Shown here piece after piece: positions 1 to 5,226 of a stretch of DNA of 6,499 nucleotides (positions are counted from its first letter, which is position 1; every line of letters begins with the position of its first letter). The notes below the pieces were generated by a model. It had not been told where the DNA came from and ran no database searches. It was given only the letters and a program-made list of their open reading frames with translations. The translations under genes and the position numbers were made by a program. The stretch covers positions 1-6,499 of the forward strand of contig JAATVP010000095.1 in the NCBI GenBank assembly GCA_014523625.1, written 5' to 3'. Source of the DNA: Nitrososphaerales archaeon TH5896 (GTDB lineage: Archaea; Thermoproteota; Nitrososphaeria; Nitrososphaerales; Nitrososphaeraceae).

Positions 1-2
1 AG

Positions 3-128
3 TTTGATACAAGTATCATCGATGCAGGCGCAACAGCTCAGATAGATACTGCCAGTCTTGAAGCTGGAGATCATCCATTCTACTGTTCAGTCCATCCTTA
101 CATGCTAGGTAGTATGACGGTCAAATAG
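3..128 (+). CDS. C-terminal end of a cupredoxin (blue copper protein), partial
   Basis: This is the last 41 codons of a gene that begins left of the window and stops at TAG 126-128. The visible peptide ends in HPFYCSVHPYMLGSMTVK. The Cys-X2-His-X2-Met spacing (CSVHPYM) is the type 1 copper ligand loop of the cupredoxin fold, and its length matches the short amicyanin loop (CTPHPFM) rather than the longer plastocyanin loop. The first His ligand would lie upstream, outside the window. Such proteins are usually exported electron carriers facing the outside of the cell. Ammonia-oxidising archaea carry many of them in place of c-type cytochromes, which fits the other genes here. The specific partner cannot be told from this fragment. 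The family call is firm because Cys, His and Met sit in the right order with typical flanking residues. Confidence 0.85.
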   Translation, partial: FDTSIIDAGATAQIDTASLEAGDHPFYCSVHPYMLGSMTVK

Positions 129-170
129 TTGCTAGCTTAGACGCTGGTTATGTTCTAAGCAGAATAGCAA
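129..170 (+). repeat. Bulged inverted repeat directly after the cupredoxin stop codon
   Basis: TTGCTAGCTTAG (129-140) can pair with CTAAGC (155-160) and TAGCAA (165-170). This gives a 12-bp stem with perfect pairing, a four-base AGAA bulge on the 3' side and a 14-base loop. It begins on the base after the stop codon, so it could protect or define the 3' end of the cupredoxin mRNA. There is no T-tract behind it, so I do not call it an intrinsic terminator. Confidence 0.45.
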
Positions 171-424
171 TTATACACACATTCGAGTGTTAGTTAGCTA
201 ATCTGCACGAACTGATAGCAGGATTACTACTTTAAATGCATCCAGGATAATTATACCATGTTAAAGCTTGTTTGTAACTTGAGTTGTGTTTTGACCATAG
301 ATGAATTAAAGCCAACTCTACCCCATCTGAAACCTAACAGCTTAAGAACTCATGGGCGCTGACGATCTCTAGCGCTGGTGAAAGTCTATAAAACCATAAA
401 CTTTGGCACCTTCGAATCCCCCTT
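171..424. other. Gap between cupredoxin and sufC with no convincing gene
   Basis: No long reading frame is present. A 34-codon frame (ATG 258 to TGA 360-362, starting MLKLVCNLSCVL) lies about 27 bases downstream of a TTTAAA at 231-236, the spacing expected for a leaderless archaeal transcript, but nothing else supports it. A second imperfect hairpin is possible at 377-410 (GGTGAAAGT against ACTTT-GG-CACC). I see no transposon ends, tandem repeats or RNA gene here. Confidence 0.5.
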
Positions 425-441
425 AATTAATATATACTTAT
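425..441 (+). promoter_or_regulatory. Probable TATA-box promoter of sufC
   Basis: The stretch AATTAATATATACTTAT is the most A/T-rich segment upstream of sufC. Its core TATATACT (431-438) is centred about 35 bases before the ATG at 469. Archaeal TATA boxes lie about 25-30 bases before the transcription start, so the leader would be under about 15 bases. No purine-rich ribosome-binding site is seen before the ATG, which agrees with a near-leaderless message. Confidence 0.5.
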
Positions 442-468
442 ATTAAGCATTTCGAAGTACATTATTTA

Positions 469-1245
469 ATGGTCTTTCTCGAGGTCAAGGACCTTCACGC
501 AAGTATCGATAATAAGGAAATACTGAATGGGCTAAATTTGAAGATTGACAAAGGTGAGGTTCATGTAATTATGGGCCCAAACGGTTCTGGCAAGAGCACA
601 TTTGCAAACGTCTTGCTTGGACATCCCAAGTACACAGTTACAGGAGGAAATGCTCTAGTCAAAGGCGAAAGTATCATGAATCTAACCACTGATGAGAGGA
701 CGAAAAAAGGTCTGTTCCTTGGTTTTCAATATCCTATCGAAATCCCCGGGGTTGGGTATAGTCACTTTTTGAGAAATGCCTATAATACTTTGAACAAATC
801 ATTAGCCGACGACCAAAAAAACCGTGAGGTATTCCTTACGGTAAGAGAATTTCATGAATATGTTAAGAAGAATCTAGACTCTGTGGGCCTAGACAAGTCA
901 TTTCTGAGCAGGTATTTGAATGAAGGATTTTCTGGAGGAGAGAAAAAAAGATCTGAAGTCATGCAGATGTTGGTCCTAAAGCCAAATTTGGCGATCCTCG
1001 ATGAACCTGATTCAGGCCTTGATATAGATGCTGTAAAAGCTGTTGCGGAAGCAATCAATCAATTGATTGATACAGGTGCTGGCGTACTTGTGATAACTCA
1101 TTACGCTAGGATTTTGCGGTACTTGTCGAAGCTTGATTTTGTACATGTAATGTCGAGAGGTAAGATCATCAAGTCAGGGGATAAAACTCTTGCCGACGAG
1201 CTCGAATCTAGAGGATATAGCTGGTTAGGTTTGGAAGATAAGTAG
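469..1245 (+). CDS. sufC: SufC, Fe-S cluster assembly ATPase
   Basis: SufC is the cytoplasmic ABC-type ATPase of the SUF Fe-S assembly system, where it works with the SufB/SufD scaffold. All ABC ATPase motifs are intact: Walker A GPNGSGKST (residues 36-44), Q-loop Gln87 in GFQYP, signature FSGGEKKR (154-161), Walker B LAILDEPDSGLD (174-185) with catalytic Glu179, and the switch His211 in ITHY. The SufC-specific features are EIPGV after the Q-loop, GGEKKR in place of the usual GGQ, and the end SRGYSWL. At 258 residues it has the normal family length. There is no membrane segment. It is first in a tight rightward gene cluster behind its own TATA box. Oddly, no sufB or sufD adjoins it on either side, although these usually sit next to sufC. 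The next gene, 31 bases on, is a heme-binding protein. Confidence 0.96.
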   Translation: MVFLEVKDLHASIDNKEILNGLNLKIDKGEVHVIMGPNGSGKSTFANVLLGHPKYTVTGGNALVKGESIMNLTTDERTKKGLFLGFQYPIEIPGVGYSHFLRNAYNTLNKSLADDQKNREVFLTVREFHEYVKKNLDSVGLDKSFLSRYLNEGFSGGEKKRSEVMQMLVLKPNLAILDEPDSGLDIDAVKAVAEAINQLIDTGAGVLVITHYARILRYLSKLDFVHVMSRGKIIKSGDKTLADELESRGYSWLGLEDK

Positions 1246-1276
1246 ACTTTACTAAACCCATTCAGAGTAGGATATA

Positions 1277-1978
1277 ATGGAAGTTCAACGCAAAAAGGAT
1301 CAGATTAAGTCTTCTAAATCTACTTTTCTTAATTATTCATTTTTCAAAATCGACCCCAAATGGCGGTGGATGAATGAAGTGGCAAAGGAAGAGGCAGCCA
1401 AGGAATTTGCTACCTTAGTTACTGTAGCTAATACCAAATTACGTGTTTATACATATTCAACTCTTGGTCTTCATAGCGGGACAGATTTCATGCTTTGGAT
1501 GGTATCCGATTCGGTTGAAATGTTTCAGACGTTTACATCTAAAATCTACAGTACAATTCTAGGAAAATACATCGAACCTGCTTTCTTGTTCCTTTCGTCT
1601 TTCAGAAGATCTATTTATTCCGAGAAGGTGACGCCATCCTTTATGACAGAGTCTAAGCCACTGAAATATCTAGTGGTGTATCCATTTGTCAAGTCTAGAG
1701 AATGGTACCTTTTGCCATTTGAAGAGCGTAAAAAAATGATGGATGAGCATATTGCAATTGGTAGAAAATTTCCAGAGATTAAGCTGAATACATCCTATTC
1801 GTATGGCATTGACGATAATGACTTCACACTTGCATTTGAGACGGATGATCTATCAAAGTTTCAGGATCTGATTATGCAGTTGCGTGAAACAAAAGTGAGC
1901 TTGTATGTTGTGAAGGATACTCCAATGATAGTATGCTTACAAAGGGATATACAGAGCATTATCATGGGGCTAGGGTGA
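1277..1978 (+). CDS. ChdC/HemQ-like heme-binding protein (chlorite dismutase family), probable coproheme decarboxylase
   Basis: The 233-residue length and motifs fit the chlorite dismutase superfamily. The C-terminal ferredoxin-like domain is clear: VVYPFVKSREWYLLPFEERK (133-152), then MDEHIAIGRKFP with the expected proximal heme ligand His158, then GIDDNDFTLAFETDD (177-191). In ChdC enzymes the catalytic Tyr lies in a YPM motif; here Tyr135 is in YPF, 23 residues before His158, the same spacing as I recall for characterised ChdC proteins. ChdC removes two propionate carboxyls from coproheme to give heme b using peroxide. True chlorite dismutases carry an Arg, and Firmicute ChdC a Gln, 13 residues after the proximal His; here I see Asn171, so neither is present. 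Chlorite dismutation is therefore unlikely and the decarboxylase role is an inference. The start at 1277 leaves the conserved N-terminal region (FLNYSFFKIDPKWRW) complete. It is probably co-transcribed with sufC. Confidence 0.88.
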   Translation: MEVQRKKDQIKSSKSTFLNYSFFKIDPKWRWMNEVAKEEAAKEFATLVTVANTKLRVYTYSTLGLHSGTDFMLWMVSDSVEMFQTFTSKIYSTILGKYIEPAFLFLSSFRRSIYSEKVTPSFMTESKPLKYLVVYPFVKSREWYLLPFEERKKMMDEHIAIGRKFPEIKLNTSYSYGIDDNDFTLAFETDDLSKFQDLIMQLRETKVSLYVVKDTPMIVCLQRDIQSIIMGLG

Positions 1979-2568
1979 AGCATCGATTGATCATGACAAT
2001 ATCTGCGCTAAAGGAATGGGCTATTGTGTGTAAAGGTTTTGAAGAAGGTAGGCAAACAATTCTGCTAAGAAAAGGCGGGATAATGGAACGTAAACATGGT
2101 TTTGAATTAAAACACAATAATTTCTACATGTTTCCAACCTATGAACATCAATCAACGGATCTTTTACAGCAAGATTATGCTGATAAATTTGAGTCAATAT
2201 TGCATAGTAAGCCTATAGCTGATCTGAATACGATTTATCTTTATGCAAAAGTTATCTACATCACTGAGACATTTAACAGGGAAATGCTTTATGACTTACA
2301 CGACTTTCATATATGGAACGAGAAATACATAAACCTAAGGATGGATTACAACCCCGAGAAACCTCTCAGTATTGTACTTCTTCGCGTATACAGATTGAAC
2401 ACGGCGTTAAATGTCACTCTCAGTCCACAACAAGCAGGCTGCAGATCATGGATCGACTTTCAATCATCAAGCATGGAAGATTCTGAAGATAATATAGGAA
2501 AACCGGTCCTAAGTAACGACATGTTTCATGAAAGACAATCGCAATTAATGGAGGTACTTAATATCTAG
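1975..2568 (+). CDS. DUF1802 family protein of unknown function
   Basis: The protein fits DUF1802, a family of bacteria and archaea without an assigned function. From the GTG start it has 197 residues. The recognisable parts are ALKEWAIVCKGFEEG (11-25) and TILLRKGGI (28-36) near the start, NFYMFPTYEHQ (49-59), HIWNEKYIN (112-120), PLSIVLLRVYRL (130-141) and AGCRSWIDF (154-162). It has no signal peptide or membrane segment. Start choice: GTG 1975 overlaps the TGA of the preceding gene as GTGA, a typical translational-coupling arrangement, with GGGG seven bases before it. ATG 1993 is an equally sensible start because the conserved block begins four residues after it. The longer frame from ATG 1933 would overlap the ChdC-like gene by 46 bases and adds nothing conserved. 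Coupling to the ChdC-like gene makes a linked role possible but does not show one. Confidence 0.82.
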   Translation: MKHRLIMTISALKEWAIVCKGFEEGRQTILLRKGGIMERKHGFELKHNNFYMFPTYEHQSTDLLQQDYADKFESILHSKPIADLNTIYLYAKVIYITETFNREMLYDLHDFHIWNEKYINLRMDYNPEKPLSIVLLRVYRLNTALNVTLSPQQAGCRSWIDFQSSSMEDSEDNIGKPVLSNDMFHERQSQLMEVLNI

Positions 2569-3561
2569 ATGAAATATCGTCGACTGGGGAAAAGTGGGAT
2601 TATGGTAAGTGAGATAGGGTTCGGTGCCTGGACTATTGCGCTTGATTGGTGGGGCGGAAAAAAGATCGACGATGAAGAGGCTATAAGAATGCTAAAGCGA
2701 GCATTTGATCTAGGTATCAATTTTTTTGAAACCTCTGACGTGTATGGGAAAGGGAGAAGTGAAAGGCTAATAGGTGAGGCCTTTAAGGGATTGAATCGTG
2801 ATGAGGTAATCTATTCGACCAAATGGGGTTACGATATTTACGGTGCTGAACAGGTTGGCCATAATGAACTTCCGCAAAAACATGACCCATCTTTCATGAA
2901 TTATGCGCTAGAAGAGAGTATCAAGAGACTGCAAACAGATTTCGTAGACGTGTATAGTTTACACAACCCTAAGATGAATGCAATTCAGGATAATTCTATA
3001 TTTGAGACACTCGATAATGCACGCAAAAAAGGCAAGATAAGAAGTTATGGAGTCGCATTGGGACCGGCTATAGGATGGAAAGAGGAAGGAATATTGTCAA
3101 TGGAAAAAAGGGATGTAACTTGTCTTCAGAGCGTCTACAATTTGTTGGAACAGGACCCTGTAAAAGATTTCTTTCAGGTCGCTGAAGCTAATGATGTGGG
3201 CCTTATGGTACGAGTTCCTGATGCGTCCGGTGTGCTAACAGGAAAAGTAAACATGGATACCGTATTTGATAAGAATGATCACCGAAGTACGCGTAAGAAA
3301 GAGTGGATCGTTAAAGCCCTGCAAAAGATAGAGCACATAAAACCGATTGCTGATTCGTATGGTTGGACAATTACTGAGCTAGCTACTAAATTCATCCTCT
3401 CTCAAAACAAGATCACATCGGTCTTGCCAACAGTAGTCAATTTAGAAGAGATCGAATTATTCACAAACATGTCTGATGGAAAGTACTTGAGGCAGGATGA
3501 CCTGGAAGCACTTTCACAGATGTATGACAAAGATTTCTACACAACAACCATTAGAGAATAA
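2569..3561 (+). CDS. Aldo/keto reductase family oxidoreductase with Asp-to-Glu change in the catalytic tetrad
   Basis: This is a 330-residue TIM-barrel NAD(P)H-dependent oxidoreductase of the aldo/keto reductase superfamily. It opens with the family hallmark MKYRRLGKSGIMVSEIGFGAW. Tetrad positions can be placed: Tyr59 in ETSDVYGKGRSE, Lys85 in YSTKWG and His132 in DVYSLHNP. The fourth member, normally Asp five residues before the Tyr, is Glu54 here (FFETSDVYG instead of FFDTAxxYG). The cofactor-side elements LQSVYNLLEQ (186-195) and the C-terminal SVLPTVVNLEEIE (284-296) are as expected. The substrate cannot be told from sequence. Its ATG follows the TAG of the DUF1802 gene with no gap, so it is the last gene of the sufC cluster. 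The Asp-to-Glu change may lower or redirect activity, or may be normal in this clade. Confidence 0.9.
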   Translation: MKYRRLGKSGIMVSEIGFGAWTIALDWWGGKKIDDEEAIRMLKRAFDLGINFFETSDVYGKGRSERLIGEAFKGLNRDEVIYSTKWGYDIYGAEQVGHNELPQKHDPSFMNYALEESIKRLQTDFVDVYSLHNPKMNAIQDNSIFETLDNARKKGKIRSYGVALGPAIGWKEEGILSMEKRDVTCLQSVYNLLEQDPVKDFFQVAEANDVGLMVRVPDASGVLTGKVNMDTVFDKNDHRSTRKKEWIVKALQKIEHIKPIADSYGWTITELATKFILSQNKITSVLPTVVNLEEIELFTNMSDGKYLRQDDLEALSQMYDKDFYTTTIRE

Positions 3562-3699
3562 TATCTCTGAGTGGTCAAAATTATATCTCAGTCCGAATGA
3601 AGGCCATATTGTAGTCGTGTTTGGGCTTTCGTCTTTAAGCCTGCTACCAGTGTGTGAGTGAATGGAGCTCAACATACACAAGGAAGCACGGTAATGTAT
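3562..3699. other. Gap between convergent genes (aldo/keto reductase and ahbAB)
   Basis: No gene is visible. The heptamer ATATCTC occurs twice (3561-3567 and 3583-3589), and CTGAG/CTCAG (3567-3571/3587-3591) could form a weak 5-bp stem. A second weak hairpin, GGCTT/AAGCC with an 8-base loop, lies at 3624-3641 in a T-rich stretch. Either could help to end the rightward transcript, but neither is strong. No T-tract is seen for the leftward transcript. Confidence 0.3.
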
Positions 3700-4692
3700 T
3701 CATTCAAAATACTTTACCCTCTGCTTCTTGAATTCACGGGTGCTAAAAAGAATAGAATAGTCTTGAATTTTAACTGCTGAAGACATGGTCTCAGCTATCC
3801 TTTCTGCAGCCTTAAGCGTTCTTGCATGTACCATACTAAAAAGGTTAAATGGCCAGTCAGAAAATATTGGTCTACGGTAACAATGGCTAACCTGGGGAAA
3901 CTCTGCTAACTTGTATCCCACCTCATCAATCTTGTCGTCAGGCACTTTCCATACTACCATACCATTTGCGGAAAACCCCGCATCTCTATGACGTAGAATG
4001 GCAGCGAATCTTCGCATCACACCTATTTGTTCGTATTCCTTTGCTTTTGCAAAGAGCTCATCTGTCGTTATTCCAAGGACTCTAGCAGACTTCTTGAATG
4101 GCTCCGAGGTCGTTTCGATGTCTTCTTGTAACACACGAATAAACTTTTTGTCCAAATCAGTAGCTGTAAACTTTGCTTGACTCACGGTTTTCAATTTTTC
4201 AGTAGGTTTTGGATCAGAAGGATCCTGGTTAAGCACATCTAACTTTACACCAATCTTGTAAAGTTTGAGTGTAGGTAATACCCTATGCTTTATGACACCG
4301 TCTAAGGAAGCCATGCGCTCTAGGTCGCGCTTCATATCACCGAATGGAGGAACTGCCAAAGTGAACCACATATTGTATTCATGGTTCCTTTCGTAATTAT
4401 GGCTGACTCCCGGATGGCTGTTTACCTCATTTGCAACTTGTTCAAGCTTCTCTTGTAATACAGAAAATGCGACCAGAGTGCTCTTATAGCCTAATCGTCG
4501 GGTATCAAAGATCGCATTGATCTGTCTTATTAGACCAATCCTTTTTAATAATCTAATCCTATCTAGGACTTCATCCTCAGAGATATTGTGTCGCTTAGAG
4601 ATTTCTAAAAAAGGTCTATCCACTAAAGGAAACTGCCACTGGATTTCATTCAGTAGTTGTTTATCAAATGAATCGATAGATTGCAATTGCAT
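3700..4692 (-). CDS. ahbAB: Fused siroheme decarboxylase AhbA-AhbB (Lrp/AsnC-like fold)
   Basis: This cytoplasmic enzyme removes two acetate carboxyls from siroheme to give 12,18-didecarboxysiroheme, the first committed step of the siroheme-dependent heme (or d1 heme) route. Two homologous halves are joined in one 330-residue chain by a charged linker (about 155-175). Each half has an Lrp/AsnC-type helix-turn-helix followed by an alpha/beta domain. The N-terminal half carries the AhbA signature GVSHNYERNHEYNMWFT (95-111). The C-terminal half carries the AhbB signature QVSHCYRRPIFSDWPFNLFSM (267-287) and ends REFKKQRVKYFE. Automatic annotation often calls such genes AsnC-family regulators, but these signatures mark the enzyme. 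AhbA and AhbB are usually separate proteins; fused forms (NirDL type) are known. ATG 4692 lies about 30-40 bases downstream of a good TATA box, so the leader is very short. It faces the sufC-chdC cluster and shares a divergent promoter region with the small gene at 4852. Confidence 0.92.
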   Translation of the reverse strand: MQLQSIDSFDKQLLNEIQWQFPLVDRPFLEISKRHNISEDEVLDRIRLLKRIGLIRQINAIFDTRRLGYKSTLVAFSVLQEKLEQVANEVNSHPGVSHNYERNHEYNMWFTLAVPPFGDMKRDLERMASLDGVIKHRVLPTLKLYKIGVKLDVLNQDPSDPKPTEKLKTVSQAKFTATDLDKKFIRVLQEDIETTSEPFKKSARVLGITTDELFAKAKEYEQIGVMRRFAAILRHRDAGFSANGMVVWKVPDDKIDEVGYKLAEFPQVSHCYRRPIFSDWPFNLFSMVHARTLKAAERIAETMSSAVKIQDYSILFSTREFKKQRVKYFE

Positions 4693-4720
4693 CAGGTCGT
4701 CACAATTTACAGATTAGACT

Positions 4721-4731
4721 GCATTATTAAA
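4721..4731 (-). promoter_or_regulatory. Probable TATA box of ahbAB
   Basis: Read leftward, TTTAATAATGC is the best TATA-like element upstream of ahbAB. It lies about 30-40 bases before the ATG at 4692, which predicts a leader of under about 15 bases. It sits inside a small perfect inverted repeat, GCATT-ATTA-AATGC (4721-4734), and one copy of the 17-18-base direct repeat directly abuts it. Confidence 0.5.
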
Positions 4732-4748
4732 TGCTCCTCAATCTGTCA
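4732..4748. repeat. Direct repeat copy A next to the ahbAB TATA box
   Basis: TGCTCCTCAATCTGTCA. It matches copy B (4783-4800) at all positions but one, plus one single-base gap. It lies immediately upstream of the leftward TATA box, where a regulator could help or block TFB/TBP loading. The offset from copy B is 51 bases, close to five helical turns, so both copies would face the same side of the DNA. Confidence 0.45.
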
Positions 4749-4782
4749 CATTTTTTAGTGTGTAACCATGCATTTGATGCAT

Positions 4783-4800
4783 TGCTCCTAAACTCTGTCA
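4783..4800. repeat. Direct repeat copy B next to the TATA box of the small gene at 4852
   Basis: TGCTCCTAAACTCTGTCA, the partner of copy A at 4732-4748. It ends four bases before the A/T-rich element GATTTTTAAATC that probably serves the rightward gene. The spacer between the copies holds ATGCAT-TTG-ATGCAT (4768-4782), two self-complementary hexamers three bases apart. A shared regulator-binding pair for the divergent genes is an inference. Confidence 0.45.
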
Positions 4801-4804
4801 GGAT

Positions 4805-4816
4805 GATTTTTAAATC
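4805..4816 (+). promoter_or_regulatory. Probable TATA box of the small gene at 4852
   Basis: GATTTTTAAATC, itself an inverted repeat, contains the TATA-like core TTTTTAAAT. A start of transcription 25-30 bases on would fall at about 4836-4842, in or just after a run of seven G (4833-4839). This would lie downstream of the GTG at 4831 and about 10-15 bases before the ATG at 4852. That is why I prefer the ATG as the start of the gene. Confidence 0.4.
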
Positions 4817-4851
4817 AGGAGTCTCATTTAGTGGGGGGGATAGAAGGACTG

Positions 4852-5121
4852 ATGACTTGGTTTAGGGATCCTTATGGTCATATAATCGAATCGAAAAATA
4901 AAACACACAGACTAGTATATTGTTTGTTGTGCCAAAAATTGGCAAGTAAATCAGACTGTATAAAATTAAGAGTTAGTGATAGGAGTGGAAAGTTATACGA
5001 AATTAGATCTTACAGATACACGAAGATATCCAGAACGAAACGTCCTTACAAAGAAGAATCTACCAAACTGCTGACAAGTTCAACAAGTGAGATTCAGAGA
5101 GTGATTGAGGGAACTAATTAG
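4852..5121 (+). CDS. Small basic protein of unknown function with a Cys-X2-Cys...Cys cluster
   Basis: I do not recognise this protein. From ATG 4852 it has 89 residues, beginning MTWFRDPYGHIIE. It has YCLLC (23-27) and Cys36, which could be part of a metal site but lack a clear fourth ligand. A Lys/Arg-rich middle (38-68) and a Ser/Thr-rich tail follow. There is no signal peptide or membrane segment. GAAGGA at 4843-4848 could be its ribosome-binding site. A longer version from GTG 4831 would add seven residues read through the G run, but the predicted promoter would leave that GTG outside the transcript. It is divergent from ahbAB and shares its repeat-bearing promoter region, so the two may be co-regulated. 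Coding is supported by the open frame, the TATA spacing and the gap-filling position only. Confidence 0.6.
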   Translation: MTWFRDPYGHIIESKNKTHRLVYCLLCQKLASKSDCIKLRVSDRSGKLYEIRSYRYTKISRTKRPYKEESTKLLTSSTSEIQRVIEGTN

Positions 5122-5178
5122 GTTTTCGCATGCGTTGTTGTTTATGCCATTCAGTTAATGTCGATTCATACCCAGATC

Positions 5179-5189
5179 TAGTATACAAA
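5179..5189 (+). promoter_or_regulatory. Possible TATA box of the gene at 5227
   Basis: TAGTATACAAA is the best TATA-like element in the 105-base gap 5122-5226. It predicts transcription from about 5209, about 15-20 bases before either candidate start (ATG 5223 or GTG 5227). It lies in the loop between CGATTC (5162-5167) and GAATCG (5193-5198), an imperfect operator-like inverted repeat. Confidence 0.35.
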
Positions 5190-5212
5190 AGGGAATCGTT
5201 TCAGTCAAGATC

Positions 5213-5219
5213 TTTTTTT
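5213..5219 (+). terminator. T7 tract, possible terminator of the small gene at 4852
   Basis: A run of seven T follows the stop of the small gene by about 90 bases. Archaeal RNA polymerase can terminate at T-tracts without a hairpin. It lies only a few bases before the next start codon, so if it works, the 5227 gene must be transcribed from its own promoter and pass over it early. Confidence 0.25.
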
Positions 5220-5226
5220 ATGATGA

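Noticed and set aside
411..422. TTCGAATCCC like a tRNA T-loop, possibly a tRNA remnant or attachment site
   Set aside because: The preceding bases cannot form the T-stem and no other tRNA arm is present; the ten-base match to the tRNA-Ser at the window end is common to most tRNAs.
852..1058. Leftward frame inside sufC
   Set aside because: It is the antisense shadow of the conserved signature and Walker B region of sufC.
1933..1974. Longer start (ATG 1933) for the DUF1802 gene
   Set aside because: It would overlap the ChdC-like gene by 46 bases and adds no conserved residues; GTG 1975 or ATG 1993 fit better.
1277..1978. Chlorite dismutase activity
   Set aside because: The Arg expected on the distal side of the heme in true chlorite dismutases is not visible, and the context is heme synthesis rather than perchlorate respiration.
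3700..4692. Two Lrp/AsnC-type transcription regulators in tandem
   Set aside because: The helix-turn-helix fold is shared, but the AhbA and AhbB active-site signatures are both present, so an enzyme is the better call.
3998..4717. Rightward frames opposite ahbAB (3998-4180 and 4517-4717)
   Set aside because: Both are antisense to conserved parts of ahbAB and have no start signals or known motifs.
5127..5134. CGCATGCG palindrome after the small gene
   Set aside because: An 8-base palindrome alone is within chance and has no partner site or positional logic.
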